Source: VGXO01 sp964614695 (GTDB lineage Bacteria; Planctomycetota; Phycisphaerae; Phycisphaerales; SM1A02). From it: 64,000 nucleotides of DNA. Under the pieces are notes generated by a model that saw nothing but the letters and a program-made list of their open reading frames with translations, ran no database searches and had not been told where the DNA came from. The position numbers were made by a program, and so were the translations under genes. The stretch covers positions 1-64,000 of the forward strand of contig CAZTMB010000001.1 in the NCBI GenBank assembly GCA_964614695.1. The letters run 5' to 3'. Below, piece after piece: positions 19,532 through 27,789 of the stretch. Each line of letters starts with the position of its first letter. Position 1 is the stretch's first letter.

Positions 19532-19924
19532 ATGAGCCGGTCGACCAGTTCGACCGATCCCGAGAAGGTTCTCGCCTTCGCGATCGAGGCGGCGCGGCTG
19601 CTGCACGACCGCAAGCTCGAGGACGTGCTCGTCCTCGACGTGCGGGGCTTGAGCAACGTCTGCGAGTACGTGGTGCTCGCTTCGGGCACGAGCGGTCGTC
19701 AGATGAAGTCGGTTGCGACCGAGGTCGAGAAGCTCGGCAAGGAGATGGGCTTCCCGCCCTTCCGCGAGAGCCGCGATCCCTCGATCAGCTGGGTGGTCGC
19801 GGACTTCGTGGACGTGGTGGTCCACCTGTTCGAGCCGCAGCAGCGGGGCTACTACGACATCGAGACGCTCTGGCAGGGAGCGCCGCGGGTCGCGTGGCGG
19901 CGGACCGAGGGCGGCGCGTCGTAG
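19532..19924 (+). CDS. rsfS: Ribosomal silencing factor RsfS (Iojap/YbeB family)
   Basis: 130 residues. The family binds uL14 and blocks subunit joining when nutrients are short. Landmarks: AARLLHDRKLEDVLVLDVRGLSNVCEYVVLASGTSGRQMKSVATEVE, then ISWVVADFVDVVVHLFEPQQRGYYDIETLW, where the usual DxxDVVVHVF and YYxLExLW motifs are clear. Length is normal. It follows the pyrophosphatase gene closely; in many genomes it sits with nadD or obg instead, so this context is unusual. A palindromic repeat 44 bases beyond its stop may act as a terminator. Confidence 0.93.
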   Translation: MSRSTSSTDPEKVLAFAIEAARLLHDRKLEDVLVLDVRGLSNVCEYVVLASGTSGRQMKSVATEVEKLGKEMGFPPFRESRDPSISWVVADFVDVVVHLFEPQQRGYYDIETLWQGAPRVAWRRTEGGAS

Positions 19925-19967
19925 GACTTCAAGCCGGGGGACTGCGGGCGACCTGAAGCGGGCCGGG

Positions 19968-19998
19968 GGTGGACCGCGGGCGTCCCGTCCGCCCGCGG
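19968..19998. repeat. Palindromic repeat, copy 1 of family 2
   Basis: CCGCGGGCG (19974-19982) and CGCCCGCGG (19990-19998) are a perfect 9-base inverted repeat with a 7-base loop. The flanking GGTGGA is shared with the copies at 20142 and 15627. Confidence 0.65.
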
Positions 19999-20141
19999 TC
20001 GTGGCGCGAACGACGACTGCCGAGTCCGCCGGTGCGCCTCCGCCTCGTTTCGCTCGGCACCTCCCCGGCCTCGCGACGCTCGGCAGGAGAGAGCGCGAGA
20101 GTCCCGCGGTCCGCCGCTGGTCGAGCCGTTCGTCGGTGTCC

Positions 20142-20191
20142 GGTGGACCGCGGGCGTCCCGCCCGCCCTGCGTCGCTCGAGTCGCTGAACG
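20142..20191. repeat. Palindromic repeat, copy 2 of family 2
   Basis: GGTGGACCGCGGGCGTCCCG and the following CCGCCCTGCGTCG and CTCGAGTCG match the copies at 19968 and 15627. A weaker relative, GACCGCGGGCGTC, lies at 27289 between convergent genes. With copy 1 this fills much of the 327-base spacer 19925-20251, which has no gene. Confidence 0.6.
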
Positions 20192-20238
20192 CCGAGCCGT
20201 CGACGGGCCCGCGGTCCGCATCGCTCGCCCGCTCCGCG

Positions 20239-20244
20239 TACCGT
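20239..20244 (+). promoter_or_regulatory. -10-like element giving a probably leaderless mRNA
   Basis: TACCGT ends 7 bases before the ATG at 20252, so transcription would start at or next to the start codon. No Shine-Dalgarno site could fit. Confidence 0.4.
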
Positions 20245-20251
20245 TCCCGCC

Positions 20252-22075
20252 ATGCTGACGCTTCTCACGCTCGCCGTCGCGCTCGCGCAGTCGCCGCCGC
20301 CTCCTCCTCCATCGGTGCCGATGCCCTCGATGTTCATGGGCGAGATCGCCGCGGGGCCCGGTTCGCTCTTCGTCTCGTTTCGTGTCGAGGCGCCTGAGGG
20401 CGATGCGACGCCGAAGGTCGTCGTGACCATGCCGGCCGCCGGTGCGGTCGGGCAAGCCGCGCAAGACGTTTCGATCGAAGGCGATCGCCTGGCCTTCACC
20501 GTCGCGAGCCTCGGCGTCACCGGGCGCTTCGACGGCACGGTGCGCGACACCAAGTACGCCGGCGAACTCGTGCTCTCGGCGCCGCAGCAGCCGGACATGA
20601 ACGCGACGTTCTCGCTCGCGCAGACCGCCTTTGCGCCCGAGGTCGAGGGCTTCGTCGCCTATCGCGGGCGCCTGCAGGCCGGCGGAGGCGGCATCGACAT
20701 GACGATCGTGCTCGCGAAGGAGTCGCCGTTCGGCCCGGTCGCGTCGATCGACATTCCCGCGCAGGGCGTCGATGGCTGGCCGCTCGTCGTCGACGGGGTC
20801 GAGGACGGCGCCTGGCGGCTGCGCCTTCCGGTCGGCATGGCGGGCCCGTCGTTCGAACTCGCGGAGGTCGAGGAGGGAATCCGGCTCGAGGGCGTGCTCA
20901 AGCAGGCTGGCGCGGTGCTCCCGCTCGCGATGACGCGGCTCGGCTCCTACGACCGCGCGGGCCTGCGTCGCCCGCAGCATCCGCAGCCGCCGTATCCGTA
21001 TGTCGTGCGCGATGTCGAGTTCCGACACCCGCACGGTCACCGCCTCTCCGGAACGCTCACGCTTCCCACGGACGCCAGCGCCGAGTCACCGGTGCCGGGC
21101 ATCGTGCTCGTCTCGGGCAGCGGTCCGCAGGATCGCGACGAGACCGTCTTCGGCCACAAGCCGTTCTTCGTGCTCGCCGATGCGCTCACCCGCGGCGGAG
21201 TCGCGGTGCTTCGCTACGACGATCGCGGCGTCGGCGGATCGGGGGGCGACTTCGCGAGCGCGACCACCTACGAGTTCGCGACCGACGCCGACGCGGCGAC
21301 GGAGTATCTGAAGGCGCTTCCCGAGGTCGATGCCGCGAAGGTCGGACTGCTCGGCCACAGCGAAGGCGGGCTCGTCGTGCCGATCGTCGCGAAGTGGCAG
21401 CGGGAGCAGGGGGATCCCGAAACGATGCTCGCCTTCGGGGTGCTGCTTGCGGGTCCGGGCGTGCCGGGCGACGCGATCCTGCGCGTGCAGATGCGGCGTC
21501 TGCTCGAAGCGTCGGGCGCCTCCGAGGAGGACCTCGCGCCGGTGCTCGAGAGCCAGGCTCGCCTGATCGATGCCGCGAAGGCGAACGACCTCGCCGAGAT
21601 GCAGCAGGCCGCGCGGGATCTCGCGGCCGCGCAGACCTCGATCGCCGCGGAGGGTGCGATCGACGAGGAAGTGCTCCTCGCGAGCGCCGAGGCGATGGTC
21701 GCGCAGATGCAGTCGCCCTGGATGCAGACGTTCCTCTCGCTCGACCCGCGTCCGCTGCTCGTCGAGATGCGGATCCCCACGCTTGCGCTGATCGGCACGC
21801 TCGATCGCCAGGTCGATGCCGATCAGAACCTTCCCGTCATCGAGGCGGCGCTGCGATTGGGCGGCGCGCCGTTCCGAGCGCGGCGACTCGATGGCTTGAA
21901 CCATCTCTTCCAGCCTGCGACGACCGGAGCGATCGACGAGTACGGCTCGATCGAGACCACCTTCGATCCCGCCGCGCTCGCGGAGATCGTCGCGTGGGTC
22001 CGGGCGACGACGGGGCTCGAGCAAGGCGGCGCCGCCGCGAGCCCGGCTTCGCCTGCCGCGGAGGCGGCGCCATGA
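20252..22075 (+). CDS. Secreted alpha/beta hydrolase (esterase-like)
   Basis: 607 residues with a short hydrophobic signal sequence (LLTLAVALAQ, no lipobox Cys). An N-terminal beta-rich domain of about 250 residues precedes an alpha/beta hydrolase domain that starts near RHPHGHRLSGTLTLP. The nucleophile is Ser in GHSEGG, the acid is probably Asp in LIGTLDRQVDADQN, and the His is in LDGLNHLFQP. A helical cap (about residues 400-470) lies between. The layout resembles bacterial acyl hydrolases annotated as prolyl oligopeptidase-like or DUF3887/hydrolase fusions; the substrate is unknown. Its TGA overlaps the trmB ATG (ATGA), so the two are coupled. Confidence 0.8.
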   Translation: MLTLLTLAVALAQSPPPPPPSVPMPSMFMGEIAAGPGSLFVSFRVEAPEGDATPKVVVTMPAAGAVGQAAQDVSIEGDRLAFTVASLGVTGRFDGTVRDTKYAGELVLSAPQQPDMNATFSLAQTAFAPEVEGFVAYRGRLQAGGGGIDMTIVLAKESPFGPVASIDIPAQGVDGWPLVVDGVEDGAWRLRLPVGMAGPSFELAEVEEGIRLEGVLKQAGAVLPLAMTRLGSYDRAGLRRPQHPQPPYPYVVRDVEFRHPHGHRLSGTLTLPTDASAESPVPGIVLVSGSGPQDRDETVFGHKPFFVLADALTRGGVAVLRYDDRGVGGSGGDFASATTYEFATDADAATEYLKALPEVDAAKVGLLGHSEGGLVVPIVAKWQREQGDPETMLAFGVLLAGPGVPGDAILRVQMRRLLEASGASEEDLAPVLESQARLIDAAKANDLAEMQQAARDLAAAQTSIAAEGAIDEEVLLASAEAMVAQMQSPWMQTFLSLDPRPLLVEMRIPTLALIGTLDRQVDADQNLPVIEAALRLGGAPFRARRLDGLNHLFQPATTGAIDEYGSIETTFDPAALAEIVAWVRATTGLEQGGAAASPASPAAEAAP

Positions 22076-22728
22076 GCTTCGGCCTCATGCGAGGACGCGA
22101 TCCCAACGTCGAGGGCGTCGGCCTCGATCGCGACGACCTTCCTCCCTTCGAGTCGGGCCGCTTCGATCCGCGGTCGTTCTTCGCGCATCCGGATCGGCCC
22201 TTCGAGATCGAGATCGGCTCCGGCAAGGGCACCTTCCTGCTCGCCGAGGCGTCGGCGAATCCCGGGGCCAACTACTTCGGCATCGAGCATGCTGGAGAGT
22301 TCTGGCGCTACGCCGCCGATCGCCTTCGTCGCCACGGCCTCGCGAACGTGAAGGTCCTGTGGGGCGACGCGGTCGAGTTCATCCAACACCGCCTTCCGGA
22401 CGGGGTCGTTCGCACGATCCACCTCTACTTCTCCGACCCGTGGCCGAAGTCGCGCCACCACAAGCGTCGCGTCCTGCAGGACCGCAGCCTTGCGGAGTTC
22501 CATCGGGTGCTCGTCGCCGACGGCGAACTTCGGCTCGTCACCGATCACGCGGAGCTGTGGGCGTGGTACGAGGAGCACGCGGCGCGCCACGCGGCGCAGT
22601 GGGAGCGGCAGGAGTTCTCGCGCCCGGCGCACGCGAGCGAAGGTGAACTGGTCGGAACGAACTTCGAGCGGAAGTTCCGCGTCGAGGGCCGATCATTCCA
22701 CGCGATGACCCTTCGGCGCCGCGGGTAG
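22072..22728 (+). CDS. trmB: tRNA (guanine-N7-)-methyltransferase
   Basis: 218 residues. Adds m7G at position 46 of tRNA using SAM. The SAM-binding motif is EIEIGSGKGTFLL, the acidic NYFGIEHAGEF and LWGDAVEFI follow, and the hallmark YFSDPWPKSRHHKRR is complete. TNFERKFR near the end is the usual GxxVTNFERKF motif. The start overlaps the hydrolase stop by four bases, an unusual partner for a tRNA enzyme. Confidence 0.95.
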   Translation: MSFGLMRGRDPNVEGVGLDRDDLPPFESGRFDPRSFFAHPDRPFEIEIGSGKGTFLLAEASANPGANYFGIEHAGEFWRYAADRLRRHGLANVKVLWGDAVEFIQHRLPDGVVRTIHLYFSDPWPKSRHHKRRVLQDRSLAEFHRVLVADGELRLVTDHAELWAWYEEHAARHAAQWERQEFSRPAHASEGELVGTNFERKFRVEGRSFHAMTLRRRG

Positions 22729-22744
22729 ATCCACCTGCGAAGCA

Positions 22745-23006
22745 CCGCCGTGATTCACCACGCCGAGGTTCGGAACCAGCTGCAGCGCTTCGCGGTTCGG
22801 ATTCCATCCCGTCCATCACGACCACGTGGCCGCCGGTCAAGCGAAACGAGCGACCAGCGCGTGACGAGGACCGCGCCCGCAGCACGAGCGCGGGTTACCA
22901 CGACCCATTTGCGCATCAGGCGCAGCGCTTCGCCCTCCGGGTCCATCACGTCCATCGAGTCCAAGTGACCGCCCGCCGAGCGAAGCGGGCACTCGCCGCG
23001 TGATGC
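22745..23006. repeat. Two tandem copies of dispersed repeat family 1
   Basis: The gap between trmB and the next gene holds two diverged ~130-base units. Each has a TT(C)ACCACG motif, then CAGCGCTTCG (22783 and 22923), then CCATCACG, and ends GCGTGA(TG). A third unit lies at 15540. One strand would read Met-Asp-Val-Met-Asp-like peptides, but there is no good evidence of translation. Confidence 0.55.
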
Positions 23007-23007
23007 G

Positions 23008-23208
23008 TCACTCCGCCGCCGGCATCTCCTGGCCCTGCTCGCCCGGGGCGAGCGACTCGTCCACGCTCATCACGTAGGCGACGAGCGCCACGAGCATGAG
23101 GATCACCCCGACGATCACGATCAGCGGCTTTCGCGAACCCGACGCCGGCGCTCCGTTGCCATGGCTCTGGTGGTGGGGGTGATCGCGGTCGTGCTGATGC
23201 GTGCTCAT
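23008..23208 (-). CDS. Small His-rich single-pass membrane protein
   Basis: 66 residues. A His-rich N-terminus (MSTHQHDRDHPHHQSHG) precedes one membrane helix, LIVIVGVILMLVALVAYVM, and a short acidic tail. The ATG follows GAGGA, and TAGCAT (minus strand, 23236-23241) is a likely -10 with a 21-base leader, so expression signals are good. The His cluster suggests metal binding; the function is unknown. Confidence 0.7.
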   Translation of the reverse strand: MSTHQHDRDHPHHQSHGNGAPASGSRKPLIVIVGVILMLVALVAYVMSVDESLAPGEQGQEMPAAE

Positions 23209-23363
23209 GGGGTTCCTCGCAGGGCCGAAGAGCGGATGCTAACAGCGGGCGTGCGGGGGCTTCGTTCGCCGCGCGAACTCGCCGGCGACGGTGCGGCCTC
23301 GCTCGCCGCGACGAGACGCCTCCCCGGCGTCTCCGGGTGCGGCAGCGCCCGACCTCCGATCGC

Positions 23364-23684
23364 TCACGCCTCGGGCGTCGCCGCCTCGGGCCGTCGCCAA
23401 CCCGAGTCGGGATCCTTCTCGAGGGCTCTCGCGGCGAGCTTGATGCACCGCAGGCAGAGGAACGCTTCCGAATCGATCGGGCTCGCCCACGACGCGTCGC
23501 TCCGCTCCTCGAGGCACATCCGGCACTTGAACGCGCCCTGACCGTCGTCGACTCCGCCGTGCACCACCGCGGCGTAGGCGGTCGAGAGGCATCGCCCGCA
23601 GACGCAGGAGCCGTGGTGCCCCTCGATCATCGGGATCGTCTCGGTCCACTCGCGGTGGCAGTAGTCGCAGAGGACGTCGGTCAT
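23364..23684 (-). CDS. Zinc-ribbon protein with four Cys pairs
   Basis: 106 residues with CDYCHREW, CVCGRC, CRMC and CLRC, enough for two zinc sites; the last pair is close to the third, as in rubredoxin-like or double zinc-ribbon modules. No other domain is present. Likely a small cytoplasmic metal-binding protein. A GTG 39 bases upstream (VHKPG) is an alternative start. A minus-strand TAGCAT at 23782-23787, overlapping the -10 of the divergent histidine kinase, is a possible promoter. Confidence 0.75.
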   Translation of the reverse strand: MTDVLCDYCHREWTETIPMIEGHHGSCVCGRCLSTAYAAVVHGGVDDGQGAFKCRMCLEERSDASWASPIDSEAFLCLRCIKLAARALEKDPDSGWRRPEAATPEA

Positions 23685-23780
23685 CTGCACGTCGAGCGGA
23701 TCGGTGCCTGGCTTGTGCACGGGTGATCGGGTCCTTGGGAGGGGCGGCGGGTACGGAATGGTCGGCGATCGCGCGAGCCG

Positions 23781-23787
23781 TATGCTA
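23781..23787. promoter_or_regulatory. Overlapping divergent -10 elements
   Basis: TATGCT (plus, 23781-23786) faces the histidine kinase and TAGCAT (minus, 23787-23782) faces the zinc-ribbon gene. The two promoters would exclude one another. Confidence 0.35.
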
Positions 23788-23813
23788 CGAGCCGCCTCGA
23801 CCGGAGCCCGAGC

Positions 23814-25379
23814 ATGAACCGAGGGCTCTCCCTCGCGAACAAGTGCCAGCTGATCTTCTCGGTGGCGGTGCTCGTGATCCTCGCCGCGGCGCTGAGCGTC
23901 CCGTGGGTCCGCACCCAGCGGCTCGTTCGCGAGAACCAGCTCGAGGTCTCGCGGCAACTCGCCGAGACCTGGCTCGAGAACGGCTTCACGCTCGGCCGCT
24001 CCGAGGGACTTGCGATCCCGATGCGGGTGATCGAACTCGACACCCCGCCGGAGAATCTCGAGCAGGACGCCTTCCTGGCCGCAAGTCTCCGCAACTTCGA
24101 GCGCGAGCCCGAACTCGAGGACGCCTTCCAGGAGGCCGTCGTCGAGGGCCGCACCGTCTACCGCTACGTCCGGGCGATCCGGCAGAGCGATCGCTCCCGC
24201 CTGCAGGACGTCGATCTGCTCGAGTTCTCGCCACGGGTCGAGACTCCGTCGGTGGTCGACCCGCTGCGGGGACTTCTGGTCATCGACCGCACCAGCCCCG
24301 CCGCGGCGGGTCAGCTGCTCCGCAACCGGATCTGGATCGTGACGAGCGGCCTCGGCGCCGGCCTGCTCGCGATCCTCGTCTTCCACGTGATCCTCACGAA
24401 GCTCATCCTCTCGCCGGTCCGCCAACTGCGGGAGACGATCGACCGCGTGAAGCGCGGCGACCTCTCGGCCCGCTCGACGGTGCGGACCGGCGACGACTTC
24501 GAGGACCTCGCCACCGGCCTCGACGCGATGCTCGACCAGGTCGAGTCGAGCCGCGAGCGGCTCGAGGCGATGAACGAGTCTCTCGACCTCAAGGTGGGCG
24601 AACTGTCCGAGGCGAACGTCGGCCTCTACGAGTCGAACCGGCTCAAGAGCGAGTTCCTCGCGAACGTCAGCCACGAACTCAAGACGCCGCTCAACTCGAT
24701 CATCGGCTTCGCGGAGCTGCTCGGAGAGCTCGCCCGCAGCGATCCGCAGGCCGATCCCAAGCGCTTCCGCTACCTCGGGAACATCCTCACGAGCGGCCGC
24801 CGCCTGCTCGAGATGATCAGCGAGCTGCTCGAGATGGCGAAGATCGAGGCGGGCCGCGTCGAGCTCTCGATCGAACCGACGAGCGTGGCCGATCTCGTCG
24901 AGGGCCTCGAGGGGATCATGCGTCCGCAGGCCGACGCGAAGGGCATCCGGATCGAGAGTCGCGTGTCGGCGGAGCTGCCGCCGGTCGAGACCGATCCCGG
25001 AAAGCTGCAGCAGATCCTCTTCAACTTCCTCTCCAACGCCGTGAAGTTCTCGCCCGAAGGCGCGGCGGTCCATCTCGCCGCGGAGCGCTTCACGCGGCCC
25101 GACCGCAGCGCGGGCGTGCGGATCTCGGTGCGCGACGAGGGACCGGGCATTCCCTACGACATGCAGGACCGCATCTTCGAGAAGTTCCGGCAGGTCGACG
25201 CGAGCCACACCCGCACCCACGGCGGCACGGGGCTTGGCCTCGCGATCTGCCGGGAACTCGCGGTGAGGCTCGGGGCGACGGTCTCGCTCGTCTCGGAGCC
25301 GGGCAAGGGCGCGACCTTCTCGGTCGAACTGCCGCTCGCGTTCGCCGGCGCGACGCCCGAACCGCTCATGCCGTCGTGA
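23814..25379 (+). CDS. Sensor histidine kinase (HAMP-HisKA-HATPase)
   Basis: 521 residues. An N-terminal membrane helix (LIFSVAVLVILAAALSV) and a second (IWIVTSGLGAGLLAILVFHVIL, about residues 170-192) frame a ~135-residue extracytoplasmic sensor region. HAMP follows (SPVRQLRETIDRVKRGDLSARS), then a coiled coil. HisKA has the phosphorylated His in NVSHELKTPLNSIIGF. The ATPase has the N box LFNFLSNAVKFSPEG, G1 VRDEGPGIP and G2 GGTGLGLAI. There is no receiver domain and no response regulator next to it, so the partner is elsewhere (orphan kinase). Confidence 0.95.
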   Translation: MNRGLSLANKCQLIFSVAVLVILAAALSVPWVRTQRLVRENQLEVSRQLAETWLENGFTLGRSEGLAIPMRVIELDTPPENLEQDAFLAASLRNFEREPELEDAFQEAVVEGRTVYRYVRAIRQSDRSRLQDVDLLEFSPRVETPSVVDPLRGLLVIDRTSPAAAGQLLRNRIWIVTSGLGAGLLAILVFHVILTKLILSPVRQLRETIDRVKRGDLSARSTVRTGDDFEDLATGLDAMLDQVESSRERLEAMNESLDLKVGELSEANVGLYESNRLKSEFLANVSHELKTPLNSIIGFAELLGELARSDPQADPKRFRYLGNILTSGRRLLEMISELLEMAKIEAGRVELSIEPTSVADLVEGLEGIMRPQADAKGIRIESRVSAELPPVETDPGKLQQILFNFLSNAVKFSPEGAAVHLAAERFTRPDRSAGVRISVRDEGPGIPYDMQDRIFEKFRQVDASHTRTHGGTGLGLAICRELAVRLGATVSLVSEPGKGATFSVELPLAFAGATPEPLMPS

Positions 25380-25439
25380 CGCGGCCGCTCATCGCCGACG
25401 TCCGACGAAGGTCGCGTAGCGGCAAGCGCCGCCGTCCGT

Positions 25440-25730
25440 TCAGAGGCTTTCGGAGATCAGGCGGTCCGCGTCGGGCACGCGGCGGCGGGCCCAACTCGCG
25501 TCGAGCCGTTCGGCGAGCGGCGCGAACTCGGGCCGGCTCGCGAGAAAGCGTGCGACCGCGAGCGCCACGCGCTCCGGAGGCGCCTCGCCGCCGGGAGCGA
25601 GCAGGTCGTAGTCGGGCCACGCGAGCCGCAATCGATGATCGCGGATCCCCTCGGGACTCTCGCGTCGCACCAGGAAGATCCAGCAGCCAGGCTGCTCCTC
25701 CTGCGAGACGATCTCGAACGCGTCGGCCAT
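25440..25730 (-). CDS. Small protein of unknown function
   Basis: 96 residues, MADAFEIVSQEEQPGCWIFL at the start, then a mixed alpha/beta pattern and many Arg and Ala. No transmembrane segment or motif is seen. A TACTCT hexamer on the minus strand (25741-25746) would start transcription about 4 bases before the ATG, a nearly leaderless message. Converges with the histidine kinase gene. No family recognised. Confidence 0.55.
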   Translation of the reverse strand: MADAFEIVSQEEQPGCWIFLVRRESPEGIRDHRLRLAWPDYDLLAPGGEAPPERVALAVARFLASRPEFAPLAERLDASWARRRVPDADRLISESL

Positions 25731-25935
25731 GGCGGGGTCGAGAGTAGCATGCGTCTCCTCGCCCTCGAGCCGACGCACGGCGGACGCCGATGGCGGCTGC
25801 AACCGCTCGCAGCGACGGGCGAACCCCCTCGCTCGCGTCACGATCCTCCGACGTGCCTCGCCTCGTCGCCGACCGAACCTCCCGCGCCTTTCCGGCATCT
25901 CGATCCGCGCTCCGCGCCCGCCGACCTCTCTGCCA

Positions 25936-27264
25936 ATGTCCTTCCTGATCGAGACGCTGCGTCTCGGCCTCAACAACCTCCGGCTCCACAAGCTCCGTTC
26001 GGTGCTGACGAGCCTCGGCATCATCCTCGGCGTCGCCGCGGTGATCGTGGTGGTCGCGATCGGAGAAGGGAACAAGCGATCCGCGCTGCGGGACATCGAG
26101 TCGCTTGGTGCGACCAACATCATCGTCCGATCGTCGAAGCCGCCGGCGACCGGCAGCGTGTCGACCATGCAGTCGTTCCTGGTGAACTACGGGCTCAAGT
26201 ACCAGGACCAGCGGCGTCTCGAGCGGTGGATCGGCGACGCGAAGCAGGTGGTGCCGCTCAAGAGCGTGGGGTCGGAGATCCGCCGCGGGGCCTCCCGCAC
26301 CGTGAGCCAGGCCTTTGGAACGGTGCCGGAGCTCGAGCGGGCGGCGAACCTGCGGGTCAAGTCTCGCGGCCGCTACCTGAGCCCGGAGGACCTCTCGAGT
26401 TCGGCCCCGGTCGCGGTGATCGGCTCCGCGATCGCCGAACAGTTCTTCCCGCTGGAGGACCCCCTCGGCCAGGACCTTCGCATCGACGACGCGATCTTCC
26501 GCGTGGTCGGCGTGCTCGATCCGATCGGCTTCGCGGGCGGCGCGGGCTCGGCGCTCGTCAACCGCGACCTCAACAAGGACATCCACATCCCCTTGTCGAC
26601 CGCGCAGCAGCGCTTCGGGGACGTGGTCGTGCGGCGGGAGAGCGGTTCGTTCTCGGGCGAGGAGGTCGAGCTCTACGAGATCTACCTCTCGGCGCCCGAC
26701 ACCGACAGCGTGCTGTCGATGGCCGAGCGAGTCGAGCAGATCGTGGCGACCGGCCACCCGGGCATGACCGACGTCCAGCTCATCGTGCCATGGGAACTGC
26801 TCGAGAACGCGAAGAAGGCGCTGCTCGTCTGGAACATCATGCTCGTGGCGATCGCGGCGATCAGCCTGCTCGTCGGCGGCATCGGCATCATGAACATCAT
26901 GCTCGCTTCGATCACCGAACGCACTCGGGAGATCGGCATCCGACGAGCGCTCGGGGCGACGCGGCACCACATCGTGAGCCAGTTCCTCGTCGAGACCGGC
27001 ACGCTGTCGACCGTGGGCGGCCTCATCGGCATCGGGGCAGGCATCGGCGTGGCGCTCGGGCTTCGCACGATCGTGCCGTGGCTCATGAAACTGCCGATCT
27101 TCCAAGGCATCGCCGACGGCAACTTCCGCCTCGAGCCGCAGATCACGGTGTGGTCGATCGCGGTCAGCTTCGTGGTGGCGGCCGGAGTGGGCCTGATCTT
27201 CGGGATCTACCCCGCGGTGGTCGCCAGCCGCAAGGATCCGATCGAGGCGCTGCGTCACGACTGA
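25936..27264 (+). CDS. ABC transporter permease of the MacB/FtsX type
   Basis: 442 residues with four membrane helices. The first (LTSLGIILGVAAVIVVVAIG) follows a short N-terminal helix, the three others are grouped near the C-terminus, and a ~230-residue MacB-PCD periplasmic domain lies between. Signature motifs are NLRLHKLRSVLTSLGIILGVAAVI, NIMLASITERTREIGIRRALGA and the end PAVVASRKDPIEALRHD. The family couples cytoplasmic ATPase action to extraction of substrates on the outer face. No LolD-like ATPase or membrane fusion protein is next to it. A TAGCAT at 25745-25750 may be its -10. Confidence 0.9.
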   Translation: MSFLIETLRLGLNNLRLHKLRSVLTSLGIILGVAAVIVVVAIGEGNKRSALRDIESLGATNIIVRSSKPPATGSVSTMQSFLVNYGLKYQDQRRLERWIGDAKQVVPLKSVGSEIRRGASRTVSQAFGTVPELERAANLRVKSRGRYLSPEDLSSSAPVAVIGSAIAEQFFPLEDPLGQDLRIDDAIFRVVGVLDPIGFAGGAGSALVNRDLNKDIHIPLSTAQQRFGDVVVRRESGSFSGEEVELYEIYLSAPDTDSVLSMAERVEQIVATGHPGMTDVQLIVPWELLENAKKALLVWNIMLVAIAAISLLVGGIGIMNIMLASITERTREIGIRRALGATRHHIVSQFLVETGTLSTVGGLIGIGAGIGVALGLRTIVPWLMKLPIFQGIADGNFRLEPQITVWSIAVSFVVAAGVGLIFGIYPAVVASRKDPIEALRHD

Positions 27265-27309
27265 GCTGGGGTGGCGTTCGCCCGGTCGACCGCGGGCGTC
27301 TCGCACGCC

Positions 27310-27789
27310 TCAGGACCGGCGGACCCATCTCGATCGAAGCCAGAGCAGCCCCGCGGCCGGGATCCACGCAAGCATCCACGGAAGACGCTTGCGCCACGGC
27401 GGCGGCTCGCCCGCGATCGGCACGTTCGCCTCGAGCCTGCCCGCATCGCTCTCGACGACGAGACGCCACTCGCCTTCGCTCGGCACCTCGAACTCGATGA
27501 ACGCCGCCAACGGGTCGATCGCAGACGGTGCGGAGACGCCGCCGAGCACGACGCCGTCGCGCTCGAGCCGGATGCGCGGCGGACGCGCACGCCACGACTC
27601 CGCGATCGCCTCGATCGAGACGAGTCCCACCCGCGGCGGAACCGGCGCGACGAAGACCGCGGCGGGCGAGCCGTCGTCGAGGCTGCCGCGGGCGACGAGC
27701 GCGCCGCCATCGGCGAAGGCCCCCGAGTCGGCGAGCGTCGCGGCGAGCAGTCCGGTCGCGAGCACTTGCGGGAGGCGTCGTCGCGTCAT
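27310..27789 (-). CDS. Exported membrane-anchored protein following the CtaG-ferredoxin gene
   Basis: 159 residues. A signal-like start (LPQVLATGLLAATLADSGAF) leads to a beta-rich domain with FIEFEVPSEGEWRLVVESDAG, which resembles the YtkA/CopC-like folds found near copper assembly genes. A C-terminal helix (LPWMLAWIPAAGLLWL) would anchor it. The ATG overlaps the stop of the upstream CtaG-ferredoxin gene (ATGA), so the two are coupled. A role in copper delivery or oxidase maturation is inferred from this position; no Cys or Met cluster is seen. Confidence 0.6.
   Translation of the reverse strand: MTRRRLPQVLATGLLAATLADSGAFADGGALVARGSLDDGSPAAVFVAPVPPRVGLVSIEAIAESWRARPPRIRLERDGVVLGGVSAPSAIDPLAAFIEFEVPSEGEWRLVVESDAGRLEANVPIAGEPPPWRKRLPWMLAWIPAAGLLWLRSRWVRRS

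Noticed and set aside
16582..19689. A 1035-codon frame antisense to the pyrophosphatase
   Set aside because: Asp/His/Arg-rich shadow of a confident gene.
22755..22964. A short frame starting MDSMDVMD
   Set aside because: It sits inside the repeat units and the same peptide appears at 15540; the sequence is the repeat, not a gene.
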